Assembly: GCA_963070105.1 (NCBI GenBank)
Contig: OY718806.1
Location: 517,001-581,000 of the forward strand
Direction of reading: 5' to 3'
Length of the DNA: 64,000 nt
Source: Litomosoides sigmodontis
Taxonomy: Eukaryota > Nematoda > Chromadorea > Rhabditida > Onchocercidae
The first letter of the stretch is position 1. Every line of letters starts with the position of its first letter. The notes below the pieces were generated by a model. It made no database searches. It was not told the DNA's origin and worked only from the letters and a program-made list of their open reading frames with translations. Positions 1-9,945 of the stretch are shown here, piece by piece. Made by a program: the position numbers and the translations under genes.

Positions 1-150
1 AATCAAGAAGAATTTATAGTGTAGTAAAATCTTGAGTCATGAAATGGTAGGAATACGATCATTAAGGAAGTGGTACTAGTGCAGAGTGGCTAAGGTCACG
101 TAGGTTCCGATGGTCAATTTTGTATTTGTAGGTCAAATTTGTCTACAGTT

Positions 151-560
151 ATGTTACAGACTAAACACGTTTATCGCGTTCTCCAGTGTCATGAAGAGGA
201 GCTGACAAATGTTGTATCAGCAATGTCAGACGGTTGGAAATTGGTTCAGGTTCATATCTTATCCTGGTTCAAATTAAATAAAGCAAAAGGTCATTTAAAT
301 TGAGTTCATCACTGTACGCAATATGGAAATATTACCTGTGAGTCCTTTTGTCTAGAACTTAAAATGATATTTTAAAGAATAATGATAACTTCCATAATTT
401 TTGTTTCAGCTTATTCCCGTCGGACAAATCCAATATCAAAATGATATGCAAAGTGAATTCCTCTGTGTCGTTTGTCGGGAATTTCCTGACAACGAAATCA
501 AAAATGGAGAGCATACGGATCTCACTGATCGTGTTAAAGCTTTGCAACAAAAGGCTCGCC
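151..560 (+). CDS. small protein of unknown function (DUF4177-like pattern), 3' end unresolved
   Basis: Two phase-compatible exons, 151-249 and 410-560, give about 83 residues. The ATG at 151 lies 2 nt behind an acceptor-like GTCTACAG, which suits a spliced-leader site. Exon 1 ends at CAG|GTTCAT in phase 0; exon 2 starts after TTTGTTTCAG and ends at CGCC|GTAAGT in phase 1. The protein has [18 protein letters not shown], then GWKLVQLIPVG, then [11 protein letters not shown]: helix, Gly-Trp turn and two hydrophobic strands, which resembles the small DUF4177-type fold. That family link is my inference. The last exon is short and unresolved: acceptors near 706, 790 or 830 would each add only 1-15 residues before a stop, so the protein probably has about 85-98 residues. 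It ends with a basic helix (VKALQQKAR). No function is proposed. Confidence 0.5.
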
Positions 561-3500
561 GTAAGTCACTATTCAGTATCTCACATCTTTCTGTACCAAT
601 CGAAAGCAGGTGGTAGTTCGATTCTCACTGTTTAACTCTGCTATTATTTTTTGTTGACTCTTCAAAGCATGAAACTTCTAAAGCTTAATGAAATTCGTTG
701 TATGCAGAGGTAGCTAATTACGTTGTAGCGGTTTTTACTATTTTTAATGTGTGAAAATTTGTTCCTGTTAATAACAGCAATCTTTACAGACCATTAACGT
801 TGGATGACGACTTTTCGTTTCGATTCAGGATAGCTTTCTGTTCGTGCTGCAATAGGAATTTTTTCGTTTAGCCTGTGCGTATAAGCAGTCATTAATAGGC
901 ATTTAAATTAAGCTTTGTAATATTTGTGTTATTCGACTGCCTTCTTCAAAAGGAGCTCACATATAACCATTGTTTGACGTACAAGCTTCTTATAATATAG
1001 CAAAAGGGGCGGGAGGGGGAAAAAAGGGGGGGGGGAGGTGTGGTGTAATTATCAGTATCATGGAGAGTTAATGCTTATGGTAGGAAAAGATTTATTTTGT
1101 AAATTATAGCTATTTAATTGAAATACAAAATGCATTTCTTGTTGATCGCCGAACAATGCATTAATTTTGTTCATTTCTGTTCTGGTGCCGGATATATATA
1201 GTGTTTTTATTAAGGGGTTATGTATGCATTTCAACCCCTATATGCCTTTTAGTTGCTTTGATCCAGAAATTTGATGTGATCTTCAATAACTGAACATTGT
1301 TGTCATTACAAAAGTCAAACAATTAATCTGCGAGTGTTTCAAAATTGACATGGTCGTGCTTAGTACTGTTCGTAATTATCTAAAATCGATTACATAGTTG
1401 AGCTTCATAATATAGACCGTTAAAATTATAGCCCTTGTATTTCACTTCATGTTTTCTTCCTTTTTTTCTAATTTCTTGTATGCACGGCCATTTTTTAACT
1501 CAAGTTCTGTTCCTGTATTTTTAATTTTATTGCGCATTAGGTGTTAGGTTTTCGTTGCTGTCCACTTTGGAGGTTAAAACTAAGTAGATGAAGTCTGGAA
1601 AAGGTATGGAGGAGAATGTAAAGTTTGTTTTAAAATTAATCTGAAATCAAAATTTTTGCTTTATCGGATCTTTTATTTCCTATCCTTGTACATTCATGTC
1701 TCTGATCAATATTTTAACGTGTACTTAGAAGTGGTAGTCCCATAAATTTTATTTGGATTTTAAAGTATGTATGAGTTATTTAGGAAAAGTGGGGAAAGGG
1801 AACAGCCATAAGGAATTAGGTAAGTTCTTGCTTGAGTTAGGTGAAGAATGTTTGTCTCGAAATTAAGTTTAGGGTTATGTGCTTGAAAGTATGAGTGGAA
1901 AGTTTTATTAGCAACTGTTACCTTTAACAGAATTTTTTCACAAGCAGAGGAGTTTAGCGTCCGTTCAGTTTGGAGTTTTTTGAGCGCAAATCATGTGTTG
2001 AAAAGCAAACGGTTGATTTTTATTGGGAAAAACGCCTTTTATGTGCTCCGTCAATCACTGTTTTTTGTTACTGAAAGTGCTGTTTTGTTTTCCATTCGTG
2101 TTTCTCCAACGATAAAATATTACTGGAAACGTTGCTTACGATGATGATATACTGTCACAATTTTCGACGATAAGAATAGTTACCTCATATCCTTTATATT
2201 AAGTAGGTGTGTGAAATCCGTGTTTTTTATAAATCAACACAGGAAGTCGTGGAAAGCCGACAGCATTGCGGTGCCTGGAATCGTTCTTGCAGAAATTTTA
2301 GATAGTGCTGGTTGGAGGAATGACTAGTAGAATAAGCAGACGAGTGTTCCGAGATTTTCGCCTGATTCTCAGCAGTTTTCAGTGGTTGACCCCAGTTCCA
2401 ACATTTTTGTGGAAAGTTAATCCTTTAATTCATGTCTTAGGTGATATTGTGTTTCTTCATAATAGTTAATTTTTACAAACAATGAAGTGATGTTAGATCT
2501 TTCCACCTATTTCGTCTTTATAAGTATTCATGATTAGTTTTTATTTACGCTTTAACTGAAGGCGTGCGCGTCGCATGGACCTGATAGAAATGAATGGCAG
2601 TTATTGTCGAGTAGTACGCAGTGTTGGTACCTTCAAGATTTGCTCGGATTGAGACGTGATATCCATGTGGAAACAGCGTCACTCTCAAATGAAAATTCAT
2701 TGTCTTGTTATTTGAATAAAAGAACAAAATTGGTTTTTGCCTCTGTCGTACGTAATTCTGCCGATTATATTTGCTGAATTGAAAATTTGAGATGGAATAA
2801 GCGATAGATATGTATACTAAATGTTTTTTTTCTACGTAAAAGAAGTGTAAAACGGAGAAATAAAAAATATCGAATATGTTACGTCGGTTTCCATTATAAA
2901 ATAATCGCGAGTGGGTTACACGCTCAATTCTCCACTATTTATTTGCAGTTATGTGATCAGTTCAGTAGACAATGAACTTAGCACTCACTCTGAAACGTTA
3001 TTTTTCATTTCACTCTTTGGTATTCGATTTTTTCCTTCCCAATCCGTTAATAACAAGCTTGTATGAATGAATTTGTCGTTCTTTCATTTCTATCGCTGTT
3101 TTTTTTTGAACACTCTGTATTTCTCCTGCAAGCGTTCGCAACTGACAAACGTTAATAATTGATTTTTGTGCAGAAAAGGACATTCGAGAGATTGTAAAAT
3201 TTACTTATTCTTTCTTATTTTCGCTCACCATATGGTGCTATTTAAAAGTCAAGTAACATTTTGGAAATTTCGTCTTTTTTTGCAATTTGCTAAGTTTATG
3301 TTGTTTCCGACAGCTGTGGTATCATTCGGACGGTCACCGTCTATATTGAAACTTAAAACATGTTTGTTTGTGATCTTTTCTAGTATGAATTTCCCGTTTT
3401 TTGCAGCTCATTGGCAATAAGAAGCATTTAGGAAGTATGCGCATTTGAAAGGAAAACCTGTGGTTAAAAATATTCAGCTATTCACAAATCATTGAGCCAT

Positions 3501-3631
3501 TCTGTTGTATACTACAGTATGTAAAAATCACTGTGCAGATACTGGTTACAGAATGTGCTGATTTCGTTAATATGTTAAATTTTTGCTCATATATCAAAGC
3601 TTCTTTCAGTAATTTTATTATCCGGTTTGTA
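561..3631. other. intergenic stretch, no supported gene
   Basis: About 3 kb between the small unknown gene and the PAF-AH-like gene, AT-rich with stop codons in all frames. The last short exon of the upstream gene probably lies within the first 300 bp. A run of four G-tracts lies at 1006-1035. The open frames near 3166-3420 and 3478-3768 lack family similarity and splice support. An acceptor-like TTCTTTCAG ends at 3610, 21 nt before the next start codon, and may be the spliced-leader site of the downstream gene. Confidence 0.5.
1006..1035 (+). repeat. G-tract cluster, potential G-quadruplex
   Basis: Four G-runs of 4, 3, 5 and 10 bases are separated by C, A and AAAAAA. This satisfies the usual four-tract pattern for an intramolecular G-quadruplex on the + strand. 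It stands out against the AT-rich surroundings. Folding is inferred, not shown. Confidence 0.55.
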
Positions 3632-4918
3632 ATGAAGAAACTACGAAGAGTGGATGATGCTGGTGATAACCGCTGGGCGGAACTGGTACGCTTAGAGATT
3701 TTCTGTGTCGATATTTTCAGATTTCCTGATGACATCCCATTTCTAACATATTCAGTTATTTTGCCCAATAAAAAGTTACTCCTGCAAAAAGCAAAAATTT
3801 TTTGCCAACTGTCTGGGTTTTGGAAGCTTTTGTTGTTGATTAATGTTGACTTTTATTTATTTCAGCAGGAACGATTCGTTTCAGAAGCGCGAGATAAGGA
3901 GGCTGATGTTTTATTTCTGGGCGATGATCATATAGCGCTTCTCGAACAATCAATAGTAAGTTGTTCATTCTTTTAACTTCAATTTATGATTCAGTTGGAG
4001 TTATTTCAATTCTAATTGCCACCGATTGTCCTTGAAAACACTTTTATTCCAGATATATCGAGAAAATTTAGCCCCGCTGCATTGCTTGTGTTTTGGGGCT
4101 TTTGGCGACAAAATTTCCAATTTATCGTGGAGACTTGAAAATAATATTTTAGAAGGTTTGGATCCCAAGGTATGAGATTTCGTACCGCTCATTAGTTTTT
4201 TCAGTACCTTTCATTATATTTAATGCTTTTACAGGTAATTGTTGTGTCGATTGGCAATTCTGATTTCGATTTAACCGACGAACAGATGTTAGAGGCTTTG
4301 AAAAGTGTTGCGGGAACCATTCGAAAACAGAAGCCATCATCAAAACTATATTTTATGGTAATTTGTCACATATGGCTTTAACACGGGGACATTGTATATT
4401 AATTTAAATTGATGAGTCAAATGCTAAACTCTATAGTTTTAAAAAAGTGCTTCCCAAACCAAGTTTTTGTCTTCCAGAAACTTCTCCCGTCAGGAAGAAG
4501 ACCCAATAAACGACGTGAACTAGTGAATCGAGTCAATGAAAATTTGGAAAAAGTACTAAAGGGTGTGGCGGATGTGATCGATGTGGAACCTTCCATACAA
4601 GGTCCGTTCATTCCTTTATTTCTTTAATCATTTATTTGGTTTTTGGTAGCACGCTTGTCGAAGATATATCTATTTTTATACTTTATGGAAGTTCTTTCTG
4701 CGTGTTCGTTGACAACCATTATTCTGAAATTCTGTCTTCCACAGCATATGTATATATATATATATATATGTTTGCTTCTTAAAATTCTTTTAGGTACGAA
4801 TGGTCAAATTGAATCTCACTATATGTTTGATTATGTTCATCTTACTCAAGAAGGTTATCGGAAAATCTATGAGCCGGTTCTAGTTGCCGTAAGTGCTGCG
4901 CTTAATCCAGACCCGTGA
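3632..4918 (+). CDS. PAF-acetylhydrolase IB alpha-like GDSL protein, catalytic Ser replaced (pseudo-hydrolase)
   Basis: Six exons: 3632-3685, 3866-3955, 4053-4169, 4235-4357, 4478-4601, 4794-4918 (210 aa). All phases agree and the frame is open to TGA. It matches PAFAH1B2/B3 along its length: GDNRW, RFV...DKEADVLFLGD, LAPLHCLCFG, WRLENNILEGLDPKVIVVSIG, LLPSGRRPNKRRELVNRVN and MFDYVHLTQEGY. PAFAH1B2/B3 are SGNH/GDSL esterases that remove the acetyl group of platelet-activating factor and bind LIS1. The nucleophile block, GDS in the family, reads GDD here, so serine is replaced by aspartate. The oxyanion block, GTNN in mammals, reads GNSD. The Asp-x-x-His of block V (DYVH) is kept. The protein is therefore probably inactive as a classical hydrolase and may act as a scaffold or LIS1 partner; that role is inference. 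An extra upstream exon cannot be excluded. Confidence 0.85.
4747..4770. repeat. (TA)n microsatellite in the last intron of the PAF-AH-like gene
   Basis: About ten TA dinucleotides lie roughly 25 bp upstream of the acceptor at 4793. This is simple sequence only; no regulatory claim is made. Confidence 0.7.
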
Positions 4919-5394
4919 CTTCATTAACGTCATGAAAAAAAATTTTTCGTTTCTTTATAGTTTTACATTGCTTTCGTTTATACCGCTTTCACGCTTCCTT
5001 CTGTCACAAATTTCATATCTGAATCATAATTTCTTGAAATTTGTTTTTATCGTTATTCTGCGCATTTCGTCAATTTCTACATTTTGTTTGAAAGACGACA
5101 CAGTGTATCCCTCGTAGCCTCGTAATCCTGTTTCATATTTTCAAACACAGTTGTATATTCCTTAGATTGCTGGATTTTTTGCTTTCTTACCGATGAATTG
5201 AAAAAGTCCACTTTATATAAGTTAATTAAATTTGCTATCCTTTTGTCCTTTAGGAATTCAGTAACACATATGAAAGCCTAATCTGAACTTTATTTGTTTA
5301 TATGTTATTAACAGGACAGTAATTCCTAAAGAACAAGACAGCTTGTCATTTATTATTTAAAAGTAGTTAACTATTCAGGATATTACTGATTTTG

Positions 5395-5540
5395 AATATT
5401 TTGATAAAACTGCCACTCATGTCTTAACTGGAGAAGACTGCTGTCGTCGCAGTTTATGAGGGTTTCAATAAGCTCAACAATGGTGAAAACGGGGTCCTAT
5501 AATACATGAACGTTATCAGCTTGCCAATCAGGATCGTAAT
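5395..5540 (+). pseudogene. decayed partial copy of mrpl-41 exon 2 and preceding intron
   Basis: This stretch closely matches 6255-6408, covering the end of intron 1 and the start of exon 2 of the downstream mrpl-41 gene. Shared blocks include GGAGAAGA-TGCTGTC, TTTATGA, TTTCAATA, GAAAACGGGGTCC, AATACATGA and CGTTATCAGCTT. The acceptor dinucleotide AG of the functional exon (CAATAG) reads AA here (CAATAA). Several substitutions change codons, and the similarity fades after about 5540, so it cannot be spliced or read as the exon. It is a local duplication remnant about 860 bp upstream of its parent. The rest of 4919-6065 shows no other supported gene. Confidence 0.75.
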
Positions 5541-6065
5541 TTCATTTCAGTTCGATTTTTTTTCTCTTCCTTATCAATGACTGTTTTGTGAAACACTTCC
5601 ATGATCTCGCTTTCTAGTTCAGCTCTATTTAAATTACTATTGTAAGCTATCGAAATATATACTAAGCCATGCATAATTTTTTTCCTTTAGCTGTGGATTT
5701 TTATAAAAAATTTTTTCTGCGATCCTCATGTTTTAATTCATAACTGACAGAATCAGTGGCTTTGTCACTTTGCTTTACGTGTGCAGAGCAGAAACCATTT
5801 ATTTTAGAGCATCAAGCAAACATGTGTTGTCGTTCAATGTTCTGCTGCATAAATGTTTTAAAAATTTTTTGCATTGATGTTATTTCGTGCAAACAGTTAT
5901 TTCTGGAGAAACGAGTTATGTCCTTACCTTTCCTAGTTTCGGCATGGCGTAGTTTGAGATTGCCTCTCTTGTCATTAATTTAAACCTATTGAAAAACAGT
6001 TCATATTTTGTTTTTAGTATGGATATGTTCATTTCGGTTCATCTTTGTTGATAATTAAAATTCCG

Positions 6066-7247
6066 ATGTTGGCTTCTGTAATTCTGGTGTCTGCGAGAGG
6101 TGTACGATCGCTCAATCCTCATCACTTCCGACCACCTTGGCCCATATTCTCGAAGGTATTGTATTTTTCAGAAATATTTATATTGTTCAGTTAGTAATTT
6201 TTTATTTTAAAGCATATGATCATTTATTACTGAGAAATAGGTCACTGTTCTTCAAAATTTTCGATAACTTATCTTTAAAGTCCCAATTGGAGAAGATTGC
6301 TGTCTCATAATTTATGATTTTCAATAGGCTCAAGGATGGCGAAAACGGGGTCCCACAATACATGAGCGTTATCAGCTTCCTGGACAGGACGACGAGTTTC
6401 CAGAATTATCGCCGAAGTTCAAGAAAGAAAATCCAAAGGAACTACATGGTGAACTTCTTCCAAACAGCGATTATCCTTTAGAAAAATTTAAAATAAATAC
6501 ATCGTTGAAATATTGCTATGATTAACATCTGCTATTTCTAGATTATACTGGAGTTCAAGATGTCGGTTTTGTTAATCCAATCACTAAAGAATTTGTCCAC
6601 GTTGAAGAAATGCATCCAGAATTAGTTGTACCAGATCTACGAGGATTTCGCTTACGTCCATACGTGTCATATCGGACTGATTTTGAGATTGAGAAGAAGT
6701 AGGATGTTCTATACACATTTCACAGTAGATCCTGATAATTGGAAAACTTATGTACCTTTAAATTGCATTTTTGTTAAATGAGTGCGAGAGCTTTGTAATA
6801 ATCTGATTATCTCGCCAAATGGAACGACTAGTTCCTCCTCAGGATTTAAATGAAGCTTTAATCGACTTTCAGGAGGAAAAATTTTGAAAAACTAGCGGCG
6901 AAGTATGGTAATGAAGAGAGTGCTGACTCAGTGGTGTTTGAAGGCGAGAAATGGCCTCCACCGAAAACGACACCGCGCTTGTTGTTTGATATGCACTATG
7001 CACCATTAATAAGGTTTAAATCTCCACCGCTTTTATCTTTTTCATATTCATTATGTAAATCAAGTGTCCAAAGTACAGTTACTGACACACAGGTACTTCT
7101 ACTGATTTTCTTGCAAAAGATCAGAACGTTATGGTTTGCTTAAGGAGTTAATTTCAAATCCATGGTTTCAGGCAGATGTATAACGTTGGGGAGTACTTTA
7201 CGGATGCCGAAGTAAAGGATGAGACCCACGTTGACAAGTCCAAGTAG
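6066..7247 (+). CDS. mrpl-41: mitochondrial large-subunit ribosomal protein mL41
   Basis: Five exons: 6066-6155, 6328-6448, 6542-6698, 6873-7013, 7172-7247 (194 aa, TAG stop); all phases agree. The diagnostic block is in exon 3, VEEMHPELVVPDLRGFRLRP followed by YVSY, which lines up with [23 protein letters not shown]-type sequence of mammalian MRPL41. Exon 2 begins with a basic WRKRGP segment, as expected just after a mitochondrial presequence. The N-terminal 30 residues are hydrophobic and basic (SARGVRSLNPHHFRP), consistent with import into mitochondria. The protein is longer than the human one (about 137 aa), with extra sequence in the N-terminal part and a polar tail ending DETHVDKSK. Its role, structural protein of the mitochondrial 39S/54S subunit, follows from the family. 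An acceptor-like TTTTTAG at 6011-6017 leaves a short upstream reading frame (6019-6051) ahead of the start. Confidence 0.88.
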
Positions 7248-7643
7248 TTTTAATTCTTTCGGTGTTTCTAATAATTACATTGAATTTCCTTTGTTTTTGA
7301 AAAATATAATTTTTTTTCCTGGCACTGTGTTATCATAATTGCTTTACGTGGTTAAAAATTATCACTATTATCATTACCATGTACTGTTCAGCTTATACCA
7401 AATTTCTTCTGCGAGGAAGCATAAACTCCTGAAGCCGAAAATTTTTTTCCAGCAGTCAAAGCCTTTCGCCAAACATTTTATGAAATGGATATTATATTCA
7501 AATGATTCCAGGTGTATTTTAGAATCGTGAGCGAATCATTCGAAATGAAAAAAAGAAAAACATTTTTTCGGACTTGTACAGATCATAATTATAATAGCAA
7601 TGTGTGGGAAGGGAAAAGATTGGGTCTGGCTGGTTACGTAAAT
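7248..7643. other. convergent intergenic gap between mrpl-41 and hsp-25
   Basis: The two genes run toward each other here. The only recognisable element is the duplicate terminal exon of the heat-shock gene at 7393-7428, annotated separately. The rest is AT-rich, with short frames that show no family similarity. Confidence 0.5.
7393..7428 (-). other. duplicate (alternative or relic) terminal exon of the HSP-25-like gene
   Basis: An 18-bp exact match to the start of the real last exon (7739-7756) lies at 7413-7430, including the AG acceptor. Read in the same phase 0 it would encode EFMLPRRRNLV and then stop, against EFMLPRGTNPELI in the functional exon. If spliced to the exon ending at 7875, it would truncate the alpha-crystallin domain before its last strands. 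It may be an alternative 3' exon or a decayed duplicate; the sequence cannot tell which. Confidence 0.5.
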
Positions 7644-9945
7644 TCAGTGTTGAATAGCCAAATGTGGTAATGGTGCTTCAACCGTTAAGACACCGTCTGT
7701 ACTTAGCGTACTGCTGATTAGTTCAGGATTTGTTCCTCGAGGAAGCATAAACTCCTAAAACCTAATGTATTGTTAATCCACAAAATGTCGATTAAGTAGA
7801 GTATATAAAAATACAAACGACCCAACCCGCAAAAATCAGACTGCATATAAACAACTAGTGGAAATGCCTGAAACCTGATTATATTCTCTGAATACGGAAC
7901 GCTGAGGTGTTTTCTCTTCATGCTTGGCATGAACCAAAAGTCTGTTATCCACTGTTTTCACTGTTACTTCCTCCGGTTTGTATTGTGCAACATCGAATCT
8001 GAAACATACGAGATTTTTTGATTCCACGGTCGTTTCGGCGAATTACAAGTCCTATGGATATTTGTACCTCATCGGGAACCTAGACCACGTTAATCAAGAG
8101 CGCTTTTAGACATCGCAAAGAAACCTACAAACCATATCAGGTGGCTAATGACACATCCTGTTTTTGTAACCGAGCAAAATGTTCAATATTACAACTGGGT
8201 CCAGACGGGACTGCAGGTCAACCTGGACATAGTGTGAAGCCAGGACTTTCCTTTCCTACATCTTAGGATCTTTGGAAAAATTTTCTACTACGCAAACTTT
8301 TAAGGATCGGGCTATGCATACACGGTGGCTAATGGCATTGTGTTCTGGAACTTGAAACATGTGGCAAGAAATAAACCTAAGTCTAAGTGTTTTTCCATCA
8401 CTTTCATCCTTGATAAGTGGTGATTTAAGATTTTCCAGATAGGGATCATATGTCGGTCGAATGGACATCATATCTGGTCGTCCAAAACCTCCCTCGCTTC
8501 GGAATGCACTGCTTGGTGGAGGTGGACCGCCACCCTGAAATAGAAAATTAAACTCTGAGAGGAAATGTACCATCCAGAACAGAATTTTTCTGTTCAATTT
8601 CATTGAGAAAATTTCACTGCATTAAGGTAGGTTACCTGTGTTGAGGATGATTCATAACGTCTCGATTCTTCGCGGTGATAAGTTGTAGAACGATTATCCG
8701 CTTGTGATCCTTGCTGTAGTGGCGTATAACCTACAAAACCATATTGTAAAGCATGTTAATTCTGCTTTATGCATTCTGATCCCAGGATAATATGAACTTT
8801 GATATCATTTCCCTGCAGGTCCTCTTGTGTTCACTGCTTCTTTCCTTTTTGTATTTTATTTTTTTCCTTAACTTTCCACAATGTCTATTTTTTTGTCGCT
8901 AAAGCAATCTTTGGTCTTCAGCCCTATTTTTAAATGACAGGAGGGAAAGGCATAATAATGTCCGGTATATGTAAAATAAATTTCTTCAAGTACAAAATAG
9001 ATTACCACCTAGATGATTATTAAGGCAATTAACAGTACAGCCTACCAGACCAATTACCATTCTACCCACTCTCCTATCCATTCTTTCAGTATCAAAACTC
9101 AACAAGTAGCACTGTAATGATATAAAATATGGCTTATTAAAAGGAAATAAATACTATCTTCCAGCTGACAACCACTTAAAGTAATGTAATGAACTTACAC
9201 TTTTTAATATTATACCAAACTACAAGACGAAAAAAGAGCCAGATAACAAAAAAGTGGAATTATTGAGATGATGGTACATAATTTTACGACGGAAATAAGC
9301 AAGTAGTTTATTAGCACAGAACTAAATGATTATAGCCACTCTGCATGATTGAGGTATTGATGATTTGCCCCGTATGAATTATGAGGTCCTTCCAAACAAG
9401 CAGTAACAATAAATAAGATCACTTATCTCTCAGTTTTAACCACAACAAATTGGCAATATAGAAGTAACAGTTGCTATGAGCAAACGTGTATCGAAGTAAG
9501 CATTCCGAATGCTTCAGTTGAAAATAAAAGCACGGAGTTATTCAAATTACCAGAAGTGTCATATGACAAGAAATGCGCGGAGGAAAAATTAAATGAATGC
9601 CTCTCTGATTCCTTTCATTTTTTTTTGGGGGATGCTATGAAATCATCGATTAGTTCAGTGATTTAAAATAAAAATATGGTTTGTAAACTCCTCTAACATA
9701 TCCAAAACCCCTAAACTTTCTCCACTGCATGTATGTATATAAGATCGTTTGCTCCATCTCGTTTGATGGCCTTGCTCGTTCACGTATTTAAAAAACTGAA
9801 TACCTTCAAATTCCCGCCTTAAACGCTTCATTTCTTCCTCCACATGCCTCATTTCTGCTTCGAAACGTTCCCGCATGCTTCCAAACTCAGTATCCAGTAC
9901 CGAATAATTACTCGGCGTAACATCTATTTTTCTTTCTCTTTGCAT
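7644..9945 (-). CDS. hsp-25: small heat-shock protein, alpha-crystallin domain (HSP-25 type)
   Basis: Five exons on the minus strand: 9945-9804, 8730-8636, 8534-8377, 7998-7875, 7754-7644 (209 aa, TGA stop). Phases agree throughout. Exon 1 encodes a charged helix (SMRERFEAEMRHVEEEMKRL). Exon 3 holds a Gly/Pro-rich linker and leads into the alpha-crystallin domain with DGKTLRLRFDVAQYKPEEV. Exon 4 continues with VTVKTVDNRLLVHAKHEE and SVFREYNQ. Exon 5 closes it with EFMLPRGTNPELI and DGVLTVEAPLP, the typical L-P-x-G and strand-9 signatures. A short LAIQH tail may serve as the L-x-I-type C-terminal contact. Members are ATP-independent chaperones that hold unfolding proteins. The overall layout fits nematode HSP-25, a large muscle-associated sHSP; the symbol is by similarity. 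An acceptor-like TTGCAG ends at 9953, 7 nt before the ATG. Intron 1 is 1.07 kb. Confidence 0.85.

Noticed and set aside
600..640. GTTCGATTC resembling a tRNA T-loop
   Set aside because: No matching acceptor stem, anticodon arm or D-arm could be laid out around it.
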